DNA from: Cymbomonas tetramitiformis
Taxonomy: Eukaryota; Chlorophyta; Pyramimonadophyceae; Pyramimonadales; Pyramimonadaceae
Reading direction: 5' to 3'
NCBI GenBank assembly: GCA_001247695.2
Contig: LGRX02034704.1
Span: forward strand, 1-64,000
DNA length: 64,000 nt
This document shows positions 29,456 through 41,505 of the stretch, in pieces. The position numbers were made by a program, and so were the translations under genes. The number at the start of each line of letters is the position of its first letter. Position 1 is the first letter of the stretch. The notes beneath the pieces were generated by a model that saw only the letters and a list, made by a program, of their open reading frames with translations, did no database searches and was not told where the DNA came from.

Positions 29456-31518
29456 CCAGGGGCACCCACGGTGCACTGGCGGACCCTTCTTCTTTTCTAT
29501 ACTTGGCGGTACTTGCACGAGAAAAGGCTACCGGTGGCGGCGGCGGCGGATCAGCACTAAATTTACCACCTAATGAGTGGCTTTTTATTATCTTGCAATA
29601 TGCTCAGCTTGACTACATACCTTGTTCTGCAGTGAATCCAGGGGCACCCCTGGTGCACTGGCCTAACTGTAGACAGGTTTGTGTCACTGAGAGCTAATCA
29701 GCACGGCATCAGCTTGGGCGGCGACAGCGACAGAGCAGATTGGCTATTACCCTTCGGGTGGCTTAAGCCACCCTAACAGCGATTTAGGGTGGCTTAAGCC
29801 ACCTTAACGTTTTCAATTATTGCGGGAGCTATCGGTACCGGAAACTAGATTTTTTAAGCTCAAAATGACGGCGACAATGTCTTCTTTTAGACACTATATG
29901 CACTATTCGGCAAGCCCAAGTTTCCGGTGAGCAATTTTGGGAAGTATCCAAGAGGGTGCAACATTTAGTGAATTTTGAGCAATTTTTCCGATTTTTGCAT
30001 ACCCATGCTACTTCAACCGAGATTTTGAGGGTCAAGATGACCTCGGATCAAACTTTTGGCAGCACACTGCAGAAAGAGCAGCTCGAGATCTTGACATCAT
30101 AGGTCTCCAAATTTTGAAAAGCGCCTTCGAGGAAGCCCCCGTGAGCTAATTGGCTTAAGGTGGCTTAAGCCATCTTAAGGAAAATTGGGAAATACCCACC
30201 CTACTTCAACCGAGATTTTGAGGGTCAAGATGAACTCAGATCAAACTTTTGATAAGACACTACAGAAAGAGCAGCTCAAGATCTTGACGACACAGGTCTC
30301 CAAATTTTGAAAGCACCGCCGAGGAAGCCCCAATGAGCCCTTCAAGTTAAGGTGGCTTAAGCCACCTTAAGCTGCGGGTAATAGGCAAGATTAGCGGTGA
30401 ATGACCACCTTACTTGATGAGTAGTTATTATCCTGCGGTCCCTCTAGTTGACCACCTTGTCTGAAGTGAATCCAGGGACACCCCTGGTGTACTGGCCTAG
30501 CTGGAAGGCAAGTGTGCGACCTAGAAGCTAATTAGCAGCGGCATCTGCCTGGGCTGACTAATTAGAAGTGGATCTGCAGTGAGTTACTATCTGTATGGCT
30601 GGTCTTATATCTTACAGTTTCCCTGACGGTACCACCCTGTCTGACGGCTAATCCAGGGACACCCACGGTGTACTGGCCTAAGCTTGAAGCAGGAGTGTCT
30701 TCATAAGAGAATTAGCAGCGGCATCAGCCCTGAAGGCAGCAAGTGGGTCAGCTTCATATATATTATCTACTGTTCTGGCAGAGGTATCTGGTGGATTCAG
30801 ACTTGATTTGCCCACTGGCTCAGCCTGGAGTGCTGCTGGTTATTTTTGGAACACCTTCGGATGTTTGCTGACACTCTCTTAGCCCTCCTACGGCTCTTGG
30901 CTACTGGTGAGGCCCTTATGACACTGATTACCTTCTTAATGAGCAGTGGTGTTGCGAATCCAGGGGTGCTCAGCACACTGGCTTAGCCTCCAACTCTGCA
31001 TAGCGACTTGCACTCCTGCTTACTGGACTGAGAACGAGCTTCCATGGTAACTTCGGTGCTCTTGATGAGCAGTGGCGTTGCGAATCCAGGGGGTGCTCAG
31101 CACACTGGCTTAGCCTCCAGCTCTGCGTAGTGACGTTTGCTTCTGGTACCTTGGTTGAAAACGAGTTCCATGACGACTGCAGGACCCTTAATGAGCAGTG
31201 GTGTTGCTAATCCAGGGGTGCTCAGCACACTGGCTTAGCCCCCAGCTCTGCGTAGTGACGTTTGTTCCTGGTACCTTGGCTGAGAACGAGTTCCCATAAC
31301 AACCTCTGTGCTCTTGATGAGCAGTGGCTCTGCGAATCCAGGGGTGCTCAGCACACTGGCTTAGCTCTAAGCCTTTCACACGAATATTCTGCATCTGCCG
31401 CTGATTCAGAGCGCCGAGACATATTGTTAAGCCCTTGCTTGGGCCTGTGCTGGCTACACGCGTTTCGTCCTCCTGCTTGTTCAGAACGGTGGGAATCCAG
31501 GGGCACTCAGTGCACTGG
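29456..31518 (+). repeat. Array of nine covarying hairpins, CCAGG...CTGG
   Basis: Cores at 29456, 29638, 30472, 30653, 30960, 31086, 31212, 31338 and 31497, each 22-24 nt, beginning CCAGGG and ending AC-TGG. The inner stem changes in a paired way: GCACC/GGTGC (1, 2), ACACC/GGTGT (3, 4), GTGC/GCAC (5-8), GCAC/GTGC (9), with loops CAC, CCT or TCA. Spacing is 126 bp for units 5 to 8 and about 182 bp for 1-2 and 3-4. The 834-bp gap between 2 and 3 becomes 183 bp once the inserted element at 29741-30387 (plus 4-bp duplication) is removed. The array ends about 215 bp before the gag ATG of the Ty3-type element, so it lies in that element's leader or flank. Confidence 0.85.
29741..30387. mobile_element. 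Hairpin-ended inverted-repeat element (HP-2), 647 bp
   Basis: Starts TGGCTATTACCC, ends GGGTAATAGGCA, flanked by AGAT on both sides (29737-29740, 30388-30391). Two back-to-back hairpins, GGGTGGCTTAAGCCACCC at 29756-29773 and nearly the same at 29787-29803, lie at the left end. Single hairpins with the same word lie at 30347-30370 and about 195 bp further in, at 30153-30179. Two ~130-bp direct copies inside (30010-30110 and 30197-30320) contain CAGAAAGAGCAGCTC. It splits the hairpin array of the Ty3-type leader. Confidence 0.85.
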
Positions 31519-31732
31519 CCTAAACCAGCCTAAATTAAGCCTGCATCCTGCTGGTGAACGAGCTTTACGCTGAGAGAGGACGAGCCTCCTTCTCCCCACT
31601 CGTTGAGCATTAACGTAGCACTTGACCACGGAGGGTGAAGCAGAGTTGAGCATCGCCGCTGTCCAGTCCACAGAACGCGAGGCACGGCGATTGGCTCGGG
31701 AAAGGAACAGTCAGAGGCGGATCACTGGCTAT

Positions 31733-33865
31733 ATGAGCACAGAGGGGTCGGCTCCAGAATCCAGCCCCTCTACACCAGTATCACCATCAGCAGCAGCAGC
31801 AGCAGCATCAGCAGCAGCAGCAGCAGCACTTGCAGGAGGAGTGGCAGCCCCAGTGCCCGCAGCCAGCCAGTTTCTCTTCGCACTTGATAGCTTAGACGAT
31901 ATGGACCAGAATGACAGGGACAGTGACGCGCTTGACAAGACTGACTCAAAGCTTCGTTACACCGGTGGCAAGAACGAGGATAGGTCAGCTTTCATCAGGC
32001 GTTTTGTTGAAATGGTGGGGAAAGAGCAGCGGGCTCATGAGTCCAGGGTGCGCAGGCAGATGAGATCAGCAGCCTTTCAGGGGCTCAGCCCACAGGCAAA
32101 GAAGGCATTGAGGGACTCCCAGCCAGATTACAGATCACTATGGGACGGCCTGCCCTCGTTCCTAGCAGGGGATGATCATTCCACCTCAGTCGCTTATGAC
32201 TGGTGGTGCGCCGCGTACCTGAAGAACGGCCTTATGGCTTCCCACGCCTTTCATGTTCTGAAGGATATCTCTGAGAGGGATTCCTTCCAGGGCTCTGTGC
32301 GCTGTGCACAACCCCCTTTCCATGAAATGCAGCCAGGGGTGACATGGGCAGTCTGCAGAAGGTTCCGAGATGGCGATGCCGATGGTGAAACATCTGACGA
32401 GTGGGAAACGGAGGGAGCCTCCACCAAGGGTCTCACAGGCACGGATGGTACCGAAGATGCTCACTACTTCTGGGCTTTGAGGGCTTTCGTCGCAGAACTC
32501 GAGGCCAAGTTCCTGATGAAGGGCACCAAGGAGAAGGAGGACCTGCTGGTCGGCAAGTCGCAGACCCCCGAGCAAGATGGCCTCGCCTACGTGAAGAGCT
32601 GCCGCCGCAGGGAGTCCGCTCTCAACGCTGGGAAGATGGTGGAGGACTCCATCGTCAGGCAGGACATCGATGAATGCATAAAGGGATTGCGCATCAAGGA
32701 ATACAGGGATCGCGTGTCCGAGCAGCTGCGAGTCAGCCATCCTGCCCCTAACAAGGTCACCTGGGAGAACCTGGAGGTCATCATAGAGGTCCAGGATAAG
32801 CTGAAGAACGATGCCGAAGCCTGGGTATTGATGCGTCAGCAGGATCTCGTTCGCAGGGCGAGCTGCGTGTACTCTTGTTACGAGGCGAGGCAACTTGGAC
32901 TTGACCTACCCGAGCTGGTGGCTTCCATGAGGCGCTCTGGCTCTGCCCGGAAAACTGGGGACAGGCGTAAGGACAACAAGAAGAAGAAGCCGGCGCAGCC
33001 TGGCAACGATGACGCGAAGAAGCCACCGAGAGAGGCGAACAACGCTGAGAGGAACAAGTCCACGTACAGCAAAGTTCCGCCACCCGACGCTCCGAAGGAC
33101 AGGCAGTGCGAGTATTGTTTCACGCGCTTGTGGCATACCCCAGACCGCTGCTGGACTGGCTGTCGTGACTCCCAGGTGCCCCCGGGCTTCCACAAGGACC
33201 GGCAGAACTCAAAGTACCCAAATAAAGTCAAGAACGCCCAGCTGCGCGCTTACAACATCGCGCATCGCTTCGACAAGCACAAGATGGGGATCACCACAAA
33301 GGAGTGGCTCAAGCTGCCGGAGGCCAAGCAGCAGCAGCAGCAGCAGGTGGCAGCCAGCGCTGAAGTGAAGGAGACGCTCGCTGCTGAGCTGTCAGGCTTG
33401 CAGGCAGCAGCACCGGCCAAGGGAGGCAAGAGCACCGAGGCACAGGCCCAGTCAGAGGCGAGCGATGACGACGCGGAGTACCATTCAAACTTCAACGAGC
33501 GAGCTGAGTACGATGTGGACGAGTGCGACTGCCTCGCCGATGAAGGGCTGGGTGGCAGCGACCGCGCTGGGCCGAGCCACGCACCAGAGCTTCAGGCTAG
33601 GGCCGCAGTTGCCCTGGGGAATACGCAGAAGATGCGGGGCTTCAAGGTCAAAACGCCTGAGGAGTTTGACAAGGCCGCCCAGGTGCCCAGAGCTGTCCCT
33701 CCCAACGTCCTCAGCAGGAAGTTCCACCTGCTGGCGTCCAAAGAATCTCCGCAGCTCCATGCGGACCTGCTCGCAGATTGCGGCGATCTTGCTGTCCCAG
33801 CGCGCCATAGACCTCCCGAAGGACATCGAAAACCTCCTGGCCCTGGAGGAGCTCGAGGGCAATGA
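31733..33865 (+). pseudogene. Gag of a Ty3-type element
   Basis: The frame is open from 31622; first ATG at 31733 (MSTEGSAPESS). An alanine/serine-rich low-complexity stretch is followed by a helical gag body and a basic KKKKPAQPG region. The zinc knuckle is C-EY-C-FTRLW-H-TPDR-C (CX2CX5HX4C) at about 33107-33150. A glutamine run follows at ~33330. The frame is lost near 33775-33795, where the protease frame takes over (one base offset), either a programmed shift or decay. Confidence 0.75.
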
Positions 33866-34982
33866 GCTAGGGGACGCGGTCGTGCAGCCCACCGAGGTCA
33901 ACGAGCACCAGCTCAAGGACACGCCCATCACAGTTGTGCAGGATGTGGAAGAGGCAGCAGCAGTAGCAGAAAGCACAGGGCACCAGATGGACGAAGAGAT
34001 GCCACTGGATGAGATGCCAGACGGCGTGGTCGATAGCGCCGCAGCCCGGTGTGCAGCCGCTGCCTGTGTGAGTGACCTGGGGGTGGATGATTTCAGCGAC
34101 CATGGGCATGTTCGGGTTGGCACCATCAAGACCCGCGCCTATGACTCACTAAGGGAGAAGATGAAGCAACACCTAACCGAGGATCAGACGCTGCTGATGG
34201 CGCAGGTGCAGCCGATTTGCAAACTGCAGAATGCCACCCTTTATGAGGGCTTGGCGCTGGTGTCCTCTGGTGGTGAGCTCATGCTCTATCGGGCGATCCT
34301 CATGGACACCGGGGCCAACTGCAATATCATCTCCATCGCAGTTGTCAGACAGCTGGGCCTCACAGTGTACGAGGCCAGCACTGGCGCCAAGGTCACCAGG
34401 TGTGACAACAGTCCAACGAAGTTCACGCATTATTGTCACGTGGACGTCGTACTGGCTGCGGGTACACCGCACATGACGCTTCATCGGCTGCATGCCTTCG
34501 TATCATTTGAGCCTGAGAACTCGTGGGACCTGCTGATAGGCACCGGGCCATTGAAGAACTCCCTCATGATCGACATCAAGCTTGGGAGTGGCGTGGCTGT
34601 GTCACATGCACCCTCAATTCTGGGCATGGACACTCAGGTGGTTCTTCCGCTGGTGGACATGACGCCACCCAAGCGCCCCAACCAACCCAGGCGAGTGGAC
34701 CCAGTCGTGTGCTTGACAACGGAGATCTTCGGCCAAGATCTGGTGTGCGAATGGCCGACGTACCATCCTCCCAGCGCAGGGGAGGAGAGGATAGCCGCTT
34801 CCGGTGTGCGCTCTGAGCATATCGATGACATTGAGGCGTCGCCGGTGCCATCACCTTCGTCTTCGCCGACAGAACCTGGCGAACTCCCACCAGTGCGTAC
34901 CAGTTCGCACGCAGCCCTGCGGCAACGCGCCCTCACATGGACTATTCTTGTCCCGTTGACAATCGCCGGACGAGTGCGCTGA
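33780..34982 (+). pseudogene. Retropepsin-type aspartic protease region
   Basis: After an acidic linker (LALEELEGNELGD...), ILMDTGANCNI at about 34296-34330 is the catalytic DTG(A) of retroviral-like proteases, with a downstream SWDLLIGTGPLKN in place of the flap/ILG region. The frame ends at TGA 34980-34982, and a +/-1 frame continues from about 34937. Confidence 0.75.
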
Positions 34983-37080
34983 AACCGCTGGCACGTGCTG
35001 TGCAGGCGGAGTCAGAGAGCGTCCTCGAACAATTCTGTGCGCGCCCGATCCCTTGGGAGGGCGGTAGGGTCAGACAATTCTGGGATGACTGGGAGGGCGA
35101 CGTCCTTCCCGACCACAGATGGGTGGACCAGAGGCTGTACCGGGACAGCAACGACATCGCGCGGCTGTGCCACATCGTCAAGCATCCCGGCCAAGACATG
35201 CCAGATCCACCTTCGGACGCACATGTCTGTGTGGAGTTCGCTCGATGTCGCGAACAGAAGTGGGTGACGAAAGACCAGCTGAAGTGGCCTAGCTGGCTGG
35301 ACGTTGACCAGAAGCTGCACCAGGAGGCGGGGAGTGACAATTGGTCGTTCAGCGGCAGTTACGCCACGCACATACCGTCCAGCGCCAGCAAGCGGAATGT
35401 CATCCCCCGAGAGAGGCATGTCACGATGCTCGACACCAGCATGCTGAAGGTGTTGCAGGACAAGGTCCAAGCGCTGCAGAAGTACCCCAGCGGTGAGGTC
35501 ACCGGGACTCTCATGTGGGATCTGGAGAAGCAGGTCTTCTGCGTTCAGCCAGACACGGCCGCGCAGTACCTCGACCTTATGCGATGCACGTTGGACCACG
35601 CGGCGGTGTTCAACGGCGAGGAGCTGCTGCAGGAGCTTCAATTCCCTCATTGGTACGAGAGCGTTGGCGTCTGGGAGTATCAGTTACTCAGGTACCTTCA
35701 GCCAGTGGACATGGAGCTTCTCAGGGATGGTATCTACGACACGTGGTGCAGGGATGGCCGAGATCGGCTACCCCTGGAGCTGGTCCAGCTGGATCTCAAC
35801 TCCAAGTTCTACCCAGTGGAAGATGGCCTCGGAGGGCACGGCAGGGTATTCGCTGACAATGCATCTGCTCAGGAATACCTACACTTGGGGGAAGCCAGGA
35901 GGATGCTCAAGTCTGTTGGCACTGAGCAGGCGGGGCTCACCGCGCTCAGAGCGGATGCAGCGCGCAGGCCACCGCCACCACAGGCCAAGCGCGTGGCGCC
36001 ACGGCCGTCTGCGCCCACCGCAGGGGCAGGACCCTCTCGCGCGACCGCTGGGCCGTCTCGAGCCAGGTCCCCCAGTCGTGACAGGTCGGCACGACCGAAG
36101 TCGCCACCACGCGTGGCGCCAATGCATTCACCAACGCCACCCCCTACTTCCAGCGTCGACATAATGGTGGGCAATGTTTGTGACCTCCACCCGCGCTTGC
36201 CCCATCAGCGGGACCCTCGCGTGCGGCCGCTGGCCCATCTCGCGCCAGGTCGCCATCCCCATCTGCTACTTCCAACGCAGGGTCGTGGGCAAACTCAATC
36301 AGAGTCAAGCGTGGTACCCGATCCCGATATCCAGGAGACGCACCTCCCTCCCCGCCGTACGAGCCATCCACGGCTCAGACGCCGCCGCTGTCCCCGTCTC
36401 TGACAGGGGCACCTCCCTCCCCATCTTCTGTGGGGTCAGATTGGAGTGCTGTTGGGAACGCCACGAGTGTAACCGGCCGGTCAGCGCACGCCTTTCTGGA
36501 TGCAAGCGAGGTCGAGAACTTGAAGTCCCGCAGCAACCTCACCGTATTCATGGTGAAGTATGGCGTGGACCGTTGCCGTGACCGCCCTGTCGTGTTCCAG
36601 CTGGGCGCATGTTATGCTCAGCGAGGTCTTCAACAGCGTAGCCGCAACGAGATCTCCAACAGCGTAGCGCGAAGGCACGACAAGACGATTTCCTGCGCGC
36701 AGCGTGGCTGGCATCTCCCTCTTGGGGGACAAACCACGTCCTCCAGCTTGCTGGGGGCGGTGGCGTCGGCCTACGCCGATGTGGTACAGCTTGGCAGAGA
36801 GACTCAACAAGCGCTTAATTGTGTGGGAACGCTATGCGCGTACGTGACGCATCGATCCGCGCACGTGTTGTGCTGCAGGGAGAACCCGAATGCCAAGCCA
36901 GTCTATTACATCTTCGAAGACCATGACAGGTGTTTGCCCTGGCATACTCAGTTCACGGAGGAGTGCCTCGCAAAGGAGGATCGCAAGTTCACACAGATGA
37001 CGTGGGGGTCCAGTTTGAAGGCTGCTCCGTGGGTACGGCCAGCGCTGGAATTCCTGGAGGAGCGCCTTTTTTCCAACTGA
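34937..37080 (+). pseudogene. Polyprotein region of unknown function between protease and RT
   Basis: Two frames (34937-36403 and 36430-37080) continue the polyprotein. The first is globular (LDVDQKLHQE, FPHWYESVGVWEYQLLRY) with a Pro/Arg/Ser tail; the second has paired Cys residues (LCCRENPNAKPVYYIFEDHD). Neither matches integrase, RT or RNase H. Ty3 elements normally go straight from protease to RT, so this 2.1-kb unit is unusual. Confidence 0.5.
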
Positions 37081-37518
37081 TCCCCCGCACGCCCTTCAAG
37101 CTCGTGTGGCAGAAAGGCCTAGGTACGTGAACGAAATCACCGACCGCTCATCACGTCAGCAACGATGGCCGGCTAGCCGCATGGTTGTCCAAGGACAAAG
37201 GGCGAGCGCTGGTGCACGCGCATCCGCTCCTTCTGCTGGCCGCCGCGAGTCGACGTCCCGCGCCATGCCCGCGCCGCAAGCGCCCCGGCCACCGGCCAAC
37301 CTCACCTCGCAGTGCCCGCCTTCCTCTGCTTCGACGTGCAGCGCTTTAACAGAGCGAATGGTGACAGAGGAGGAGTTTGAGGACCACACGCGACGAGCCC
37401 GAGCGCGTTTTCAGAGGGGTCTCCCGAGGACAGCGGGAGGGCGACCCTTCTGAGCAACCAACGCTGTGGCCTTGGGCTGCCGGCACAGGCAGTCCGCGTA
37501 AGTAAGGCCGGGTGTCCT

Positions 37519-38520
37519 GTGGGCGTTCATCACGCTTGCAGGCAGTGCATTGGTTTGTGGTGGCTGGGACGAGGTCCCATGCCCATAGTGGCTATTTGGG
37601 CAATGCTGGAAGCGTTGGCTTGGCATCTGTTGCAATACCCTTTCCAGGTTTTGTGGTGGCGCTGCGTCGCCTCGTGCTGGGACTCACTGCAGACATGGTG
37701 GTCACTCGCTCGACGTTATCCTCGCCGTGAGTACCACGACATTTGGGTGTCATGGGCCCTCGCCGTCGTTTGGTACGCTGGGCTCCTCTTCGTGCACACC
37801 ACAGGTGTCTATGCCGGGATACGCCTTGTCCTTGCGAAGAATTGGACAGTGGTGCCCCTCAAGGGGGTCATTATTTCCCTGGCGTGTTGGTCGCGCCGTG
37901 TTGAGGCCGTGCTCCTCATGATCCTCGCTTGGCTCTGGATCTGTGCTAGTCTTCATGCTGACGACGTTGCACGCCATGTCGCTCGTGCCGTCGACGTCCC
38001 TCCGGACGCACGTGGCAGCCAGATTGGTCAGGGATGGACTGTCCCATCCTTGCGCTGGTCCCAGGTTCTCTTGCTGGGCCGTGTACACCTGCCCACTTTA
38101 CCCGTCAGACTGGATAAGCCTCGTTTTGCAGCGCGTTGGGCGCAGCTTCGGCATAATCTTAGGCTGCACCGCGTCGCGCAGACCGCCTACCTGGCACTTG
38201 TCTTCACGCTGGTGGTCTTTGCTGATGCTGATGGAAGTTCTCGCTTAACGCACGGGGGGTGGAGAATGATGGCGTGCTTGTTCGCTTCGAACCCGCCGGT
38301 AGCCGCGGTGCGGTTCAACAGAATTTTGCGATTTTTTCTGCTTTTGTGCGGGATTTTGTGGGTCGCCAGCAAGCTGGTGAGTGGTATATATGCCTGCACA
38401 TGGTGCCATGCCATCGACGCGGACTGCCTGGGGTGCGTCGCCTTGCACTTCCTGGGAGGCTCAGCAGTCGTCAAGGCAGTGGGAACCGGGCTGGGAGGCC
38501 AACGTCGCGGAGCAGGATGA
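37519..38520 (+). pseudogene. Multi-membrane-span segment inserted before RT
   Basis: A 333-codon frame with about six hydrophobic segments (VSWALAVVWYAGLLFV, AVLLMILAWLWICASL, YLALVFTLVVFADA, FFLLLCGILWVASKLV among them), Trp-rich. It overlaps the start of the RT frame by about 140 nt. It could be an envelope-like or anchoring domain of the element; no ATG clearly defines its start and no homologue is recognised. Confidence 0.5.
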
Positions 38521-39995
38521 GGTCTTGCCGTACACCGTGCTGGACGAGCTTCAGCCCTTGGGCAAGACGACTGTGACCAAGGACGAGGCAGCGTGGCTCG
38601 ACACAGAGCTCAATGCCACGTTTGGAGGCCATCCTGACTTCAAGGAGGAGCATTGGGAGGAAATGCGGGCTGTTCTTCGCAGATGCAAGGGCACCTTCGC
38701 CAACACCCCTCACGACTTGACTGGCTACAAGGGCAAGGCAGAGCACAACACGTTCTCCATCCCGTTCAAGGACGAGTCCAAGGCCGTTTACCAGAGGCCG
38801 AGGAAGTACAACCCGGGCGAGCAGGAGATCATTGACATTCACTGCAAGGAATTGCTGGAGTATGGCTTCATAGAGCCCGCAGCCAAACATTGCAGGCATG
38901 CGAGCAATGTCGTTGTGGCTGGTAAGAAGGACCACGAGACTGGTTTGTGGACCCAGACACGCTTCTGCGTAGATCTCAGGGGCGTCAACCGACACTCTCT
39001 CAAGGACAATACCTTGCCGCATCGACCAGAGGAGCTTTACCAGAAGGTTGCGAAGGCGAGGTTCAAGACGACGCTGGATGCCACCAAAGCCTTGCTTCCA
39101 CCAGATTCCTATGGCCACAGAAGAGGACAGGAGCAAGACGGCGTTTTGGTGGAAGAACCAGTTGTACCAGTACACCTCGATGCCTTTTGGGGCTGCTGGA
39201 GCAACGTCTGCGTTTGTGAGGATCATGGACTACGAGCTACGTCACCTGCAACATTGCACGGTGGCATACGTCGATGACGTGGTGGTCTACACGGATTCCA
39301 CGCCCGAGCAGCATCTGAAGGACGTCGAGGAGGTGCTGCGCACGTTGGGGGACGCTGGCATAAGGCTGCACGCAGGCAAGAGTACCTTTGGGGCAACCAC
39401 TGTGGACTTTCTGGGCTACCGCATTGGGCACAACTCTATTGGTGCGCAGGAGGCAAAGAGGCCCCAGGATAAGACTGGGCTCCGTTCCATTCTGGGCATG
39501 ATGAACTACTATAAGGGCTTGGTGGGTGAGCCCGGGGGACCAAATTATTCTGAGATGGCCCGCCCCCTCAACGATTTGCTCAAGAAAGAGATCACAGATA
39601 TCAAGGGAGCTTGGGGGAAGGAGCAGGACCAGGCACTCCAGGACCTTAAGGACTCGCTCTGCGCAGGGAGATGCCTGAGGCCAATCGATTATGACAGGCC
39701 CCTCATATTGTACACCGACTGGAGCATCTATGGCATTGGTGCAGTGTTGGGCCAGAAGGATGACGATGGAAAGGAGTACATCTGCGTGGCGATCAGTCGT
39801 TCCTTGAGCAAGACGGAGAGGCAGTACGCCAGCTTCAAAGGTGAGATGCTTGCGGTGGTGTGGGCAGTGCGCACGCTGATGCCGGGCGCATGTGTGGTTT
39901 GGTGTGGTGTGTGTGTGGTGAGCAACAGGAGCGATTGGAGCAACAAAGCATGCCGCGACATGACCAGCGAAGCCATCGAGGGAGCGTGGACATCG
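38480..39995 (+). pseudogene. Ty3-type reverse transcriptase and truncated RNase H
   Basis: The RT starts around DELQPLGKTTVTKDEAAW. Conserved blocks: SIPFKDESKAVYQRPRKY, RFCVDLRGVNRHSL, TLDATKA; then, after a frameshift at about 39094 (extra bases in GCCTTGCTTC), FHQIPMATEEDRSKTAFWW, MPFGAAGATSAFVRIMD, the active site AYVDDVVVYT at ~39264 and FLGYRIG. RNase H begins LILYTDWSIYGIGAVLGQ and reaches FKGEMLAVVWAV, then is cut off. No integrase or 3' LTR is found, so the copy is 3'-truncated. Confidence 0.85.
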
Positions 39996-40569
39996 CCGTA
40001 ACCCACGTGATCTGATTAGTAGCCGACAAGAATGTTGTTGCCATAGGAATTAGCCACGAAGAAGTGAAAAATTCATCCATGGTAGAACGTAGGTTGCAAT
40101 CTTGCAAATGATTAGAGAGATGCGCTTAGGTTGGCGGGCGGCAATGTAAGTAAGGCATGTATATAAATGTAAAGGTGTGTGGGGCATGCATTATTTTGGG
40201 GTAGGATTGTTGGTGATACAAGTAAACACGTGTTTCAGAAATGTGACCGCGGCAAGGAGAGTGTGGGCAAGTCCCCGACTACACAAAGGTATCGGGTTGG
40301 CAGCCCAAAATTTGTGTGGATCCCTTCTTGTGGCGGGCCATGGGCATTCCAAGCAAGGAGGCAACTTTCTTGATTCAATCCTTAGCCACACACCGTGGAA
40401 AGCAAGGGGGGTTGAGTAGCGATGTTAAGCGGCAATTATAGGTTGAATACCCTTCCAGAGGGTTGTCTACTTGGGAGGAATGCCCGTCACTTGTATGAAT
40501 AATGACAACATATAATGGATAAGATGAGTATAGGGATGGGGGGGGAGCATGCATAACTTGCAATGAAGT
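39996..40569. other. Spacer, no gene supported
   Basis: GT-rich sequence following the broken RNase H. It does not resemble integrase in any frame. Confidence 0.5.
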
Positions 40570-41130
40570 GCCCTGGCCGATTCAGGGCCTGAAAGGCATT
40601 TTCAGGGCACTGGCGTCATTTATGGGCACGAAAACCGATCTCCGGACACGAAACCATTTTCAGGCCACGAAAATGGTTTTTAAAACCCTGAAAATCCCAT
40701 TTTCAGGCCCCTGAAAAGTCGTTCGGGGCTGAATGCCGTTTTCAGGGTCTGAAAACCATTTTCAGGGCCTGAAAACCGTTTTCAGGGCCTATAAAGTCAT
40801 TTTCAGGGCCCGAAAACCATTTTCAGGGCCTGTAAAGTCATTTTCAGGGCCTGAATAGTCGTTTTCAGGGCCTGAAAAGTCCTTATCGGGGCCTGAAAAC
40901 CGTTTTCAGGGCCTGAAAAGTCGTTTTCAGGGCCTGAAAACCGTTTTCAGGGCCTGAAAAGTCGTTTTCAGGGCCTGAAAAGTCGTTTTCAGGGCCTGAA
41001 AAGTCGTTTTCAGGGCCTGAAAAGTCGTTTTCAGGGCCTGAAAAGTCGTTTTCAGGGCCTGAAAAGTCGTTTTCAGGGCCTGAAAAGTCGTTTTCAGGGC
41101 CTGAAAAGTCATTTTCAGGGCCTGAAAAGG
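40570..41130. repeat. Minisatellite of a near-palindromic 20-21 bp unit
   Basis: More than 20 tandem copies of TTTTCAGGGCCTGAAAA plus GTCG or CCG spacers, most regular between 40900 and 41125. The unit is a palindrome apart from its centre. A Phe-Gln-Ala-Leu-Lys repeat ORF on the minus strand is a by-product. Confidence 0.95.
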
Positions 41131-41505
41131 CATTTGTAGGCCTTAGGGCTGTTGTCGCAAGGGGGGGGTTAGGATTTTCGTTTTTGTCGGCCCGGGGTGG
41201 GGTCGAGAGATCGAGAGATGCTTCTGTCCGCTGGGTGGGTGGGGGCAAGAGATGCTGCTGTCCGCTGGGGGGGGGTCTGCGAATCCAGCGTGTCCGGAGG
41301 GTGACACGCCAAGATGTCCGGAGGGTGCATGCCATGTCATGTCGACACGTCGGTTCTCGTTCACAATTGGCACATGGGATGGCACACGGGAGTGTACTTG
41401 ACCATATTCCAGAGTGTTTCTAAGTGTCTTTCCCACTAGCTGTGGGATATTCTTTCACATCTTTCAATGTCTCTTGCTCATCCCACACAATGTCGCTCCC
41501 CTTGA
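41131..41505. other. GC-rich simple sequence
   Basis: TGTCCGCTGGGGGGG and GTCCGGAGGG words recur here and again at 42410-42500, on the other side of the SAM-like gene and MITE, so the two stretches were probably one satellite or a duplicated flank. Confidence 0.5.

Noticed and set aside
34942..35650. Minus-strand ORFs opposite the Ty3-type polyprotein
   Set aside because: Shadow frames of a GC-rich coding strand; the plus frames carry the recognisable domains.
40883..41335. Long minus-strand ORFs with Phe-Gln-Ala-Leu-Lys repeats
   Set aside because: Direct translation of the palindromic minisatellite; no non-repeat coding context.
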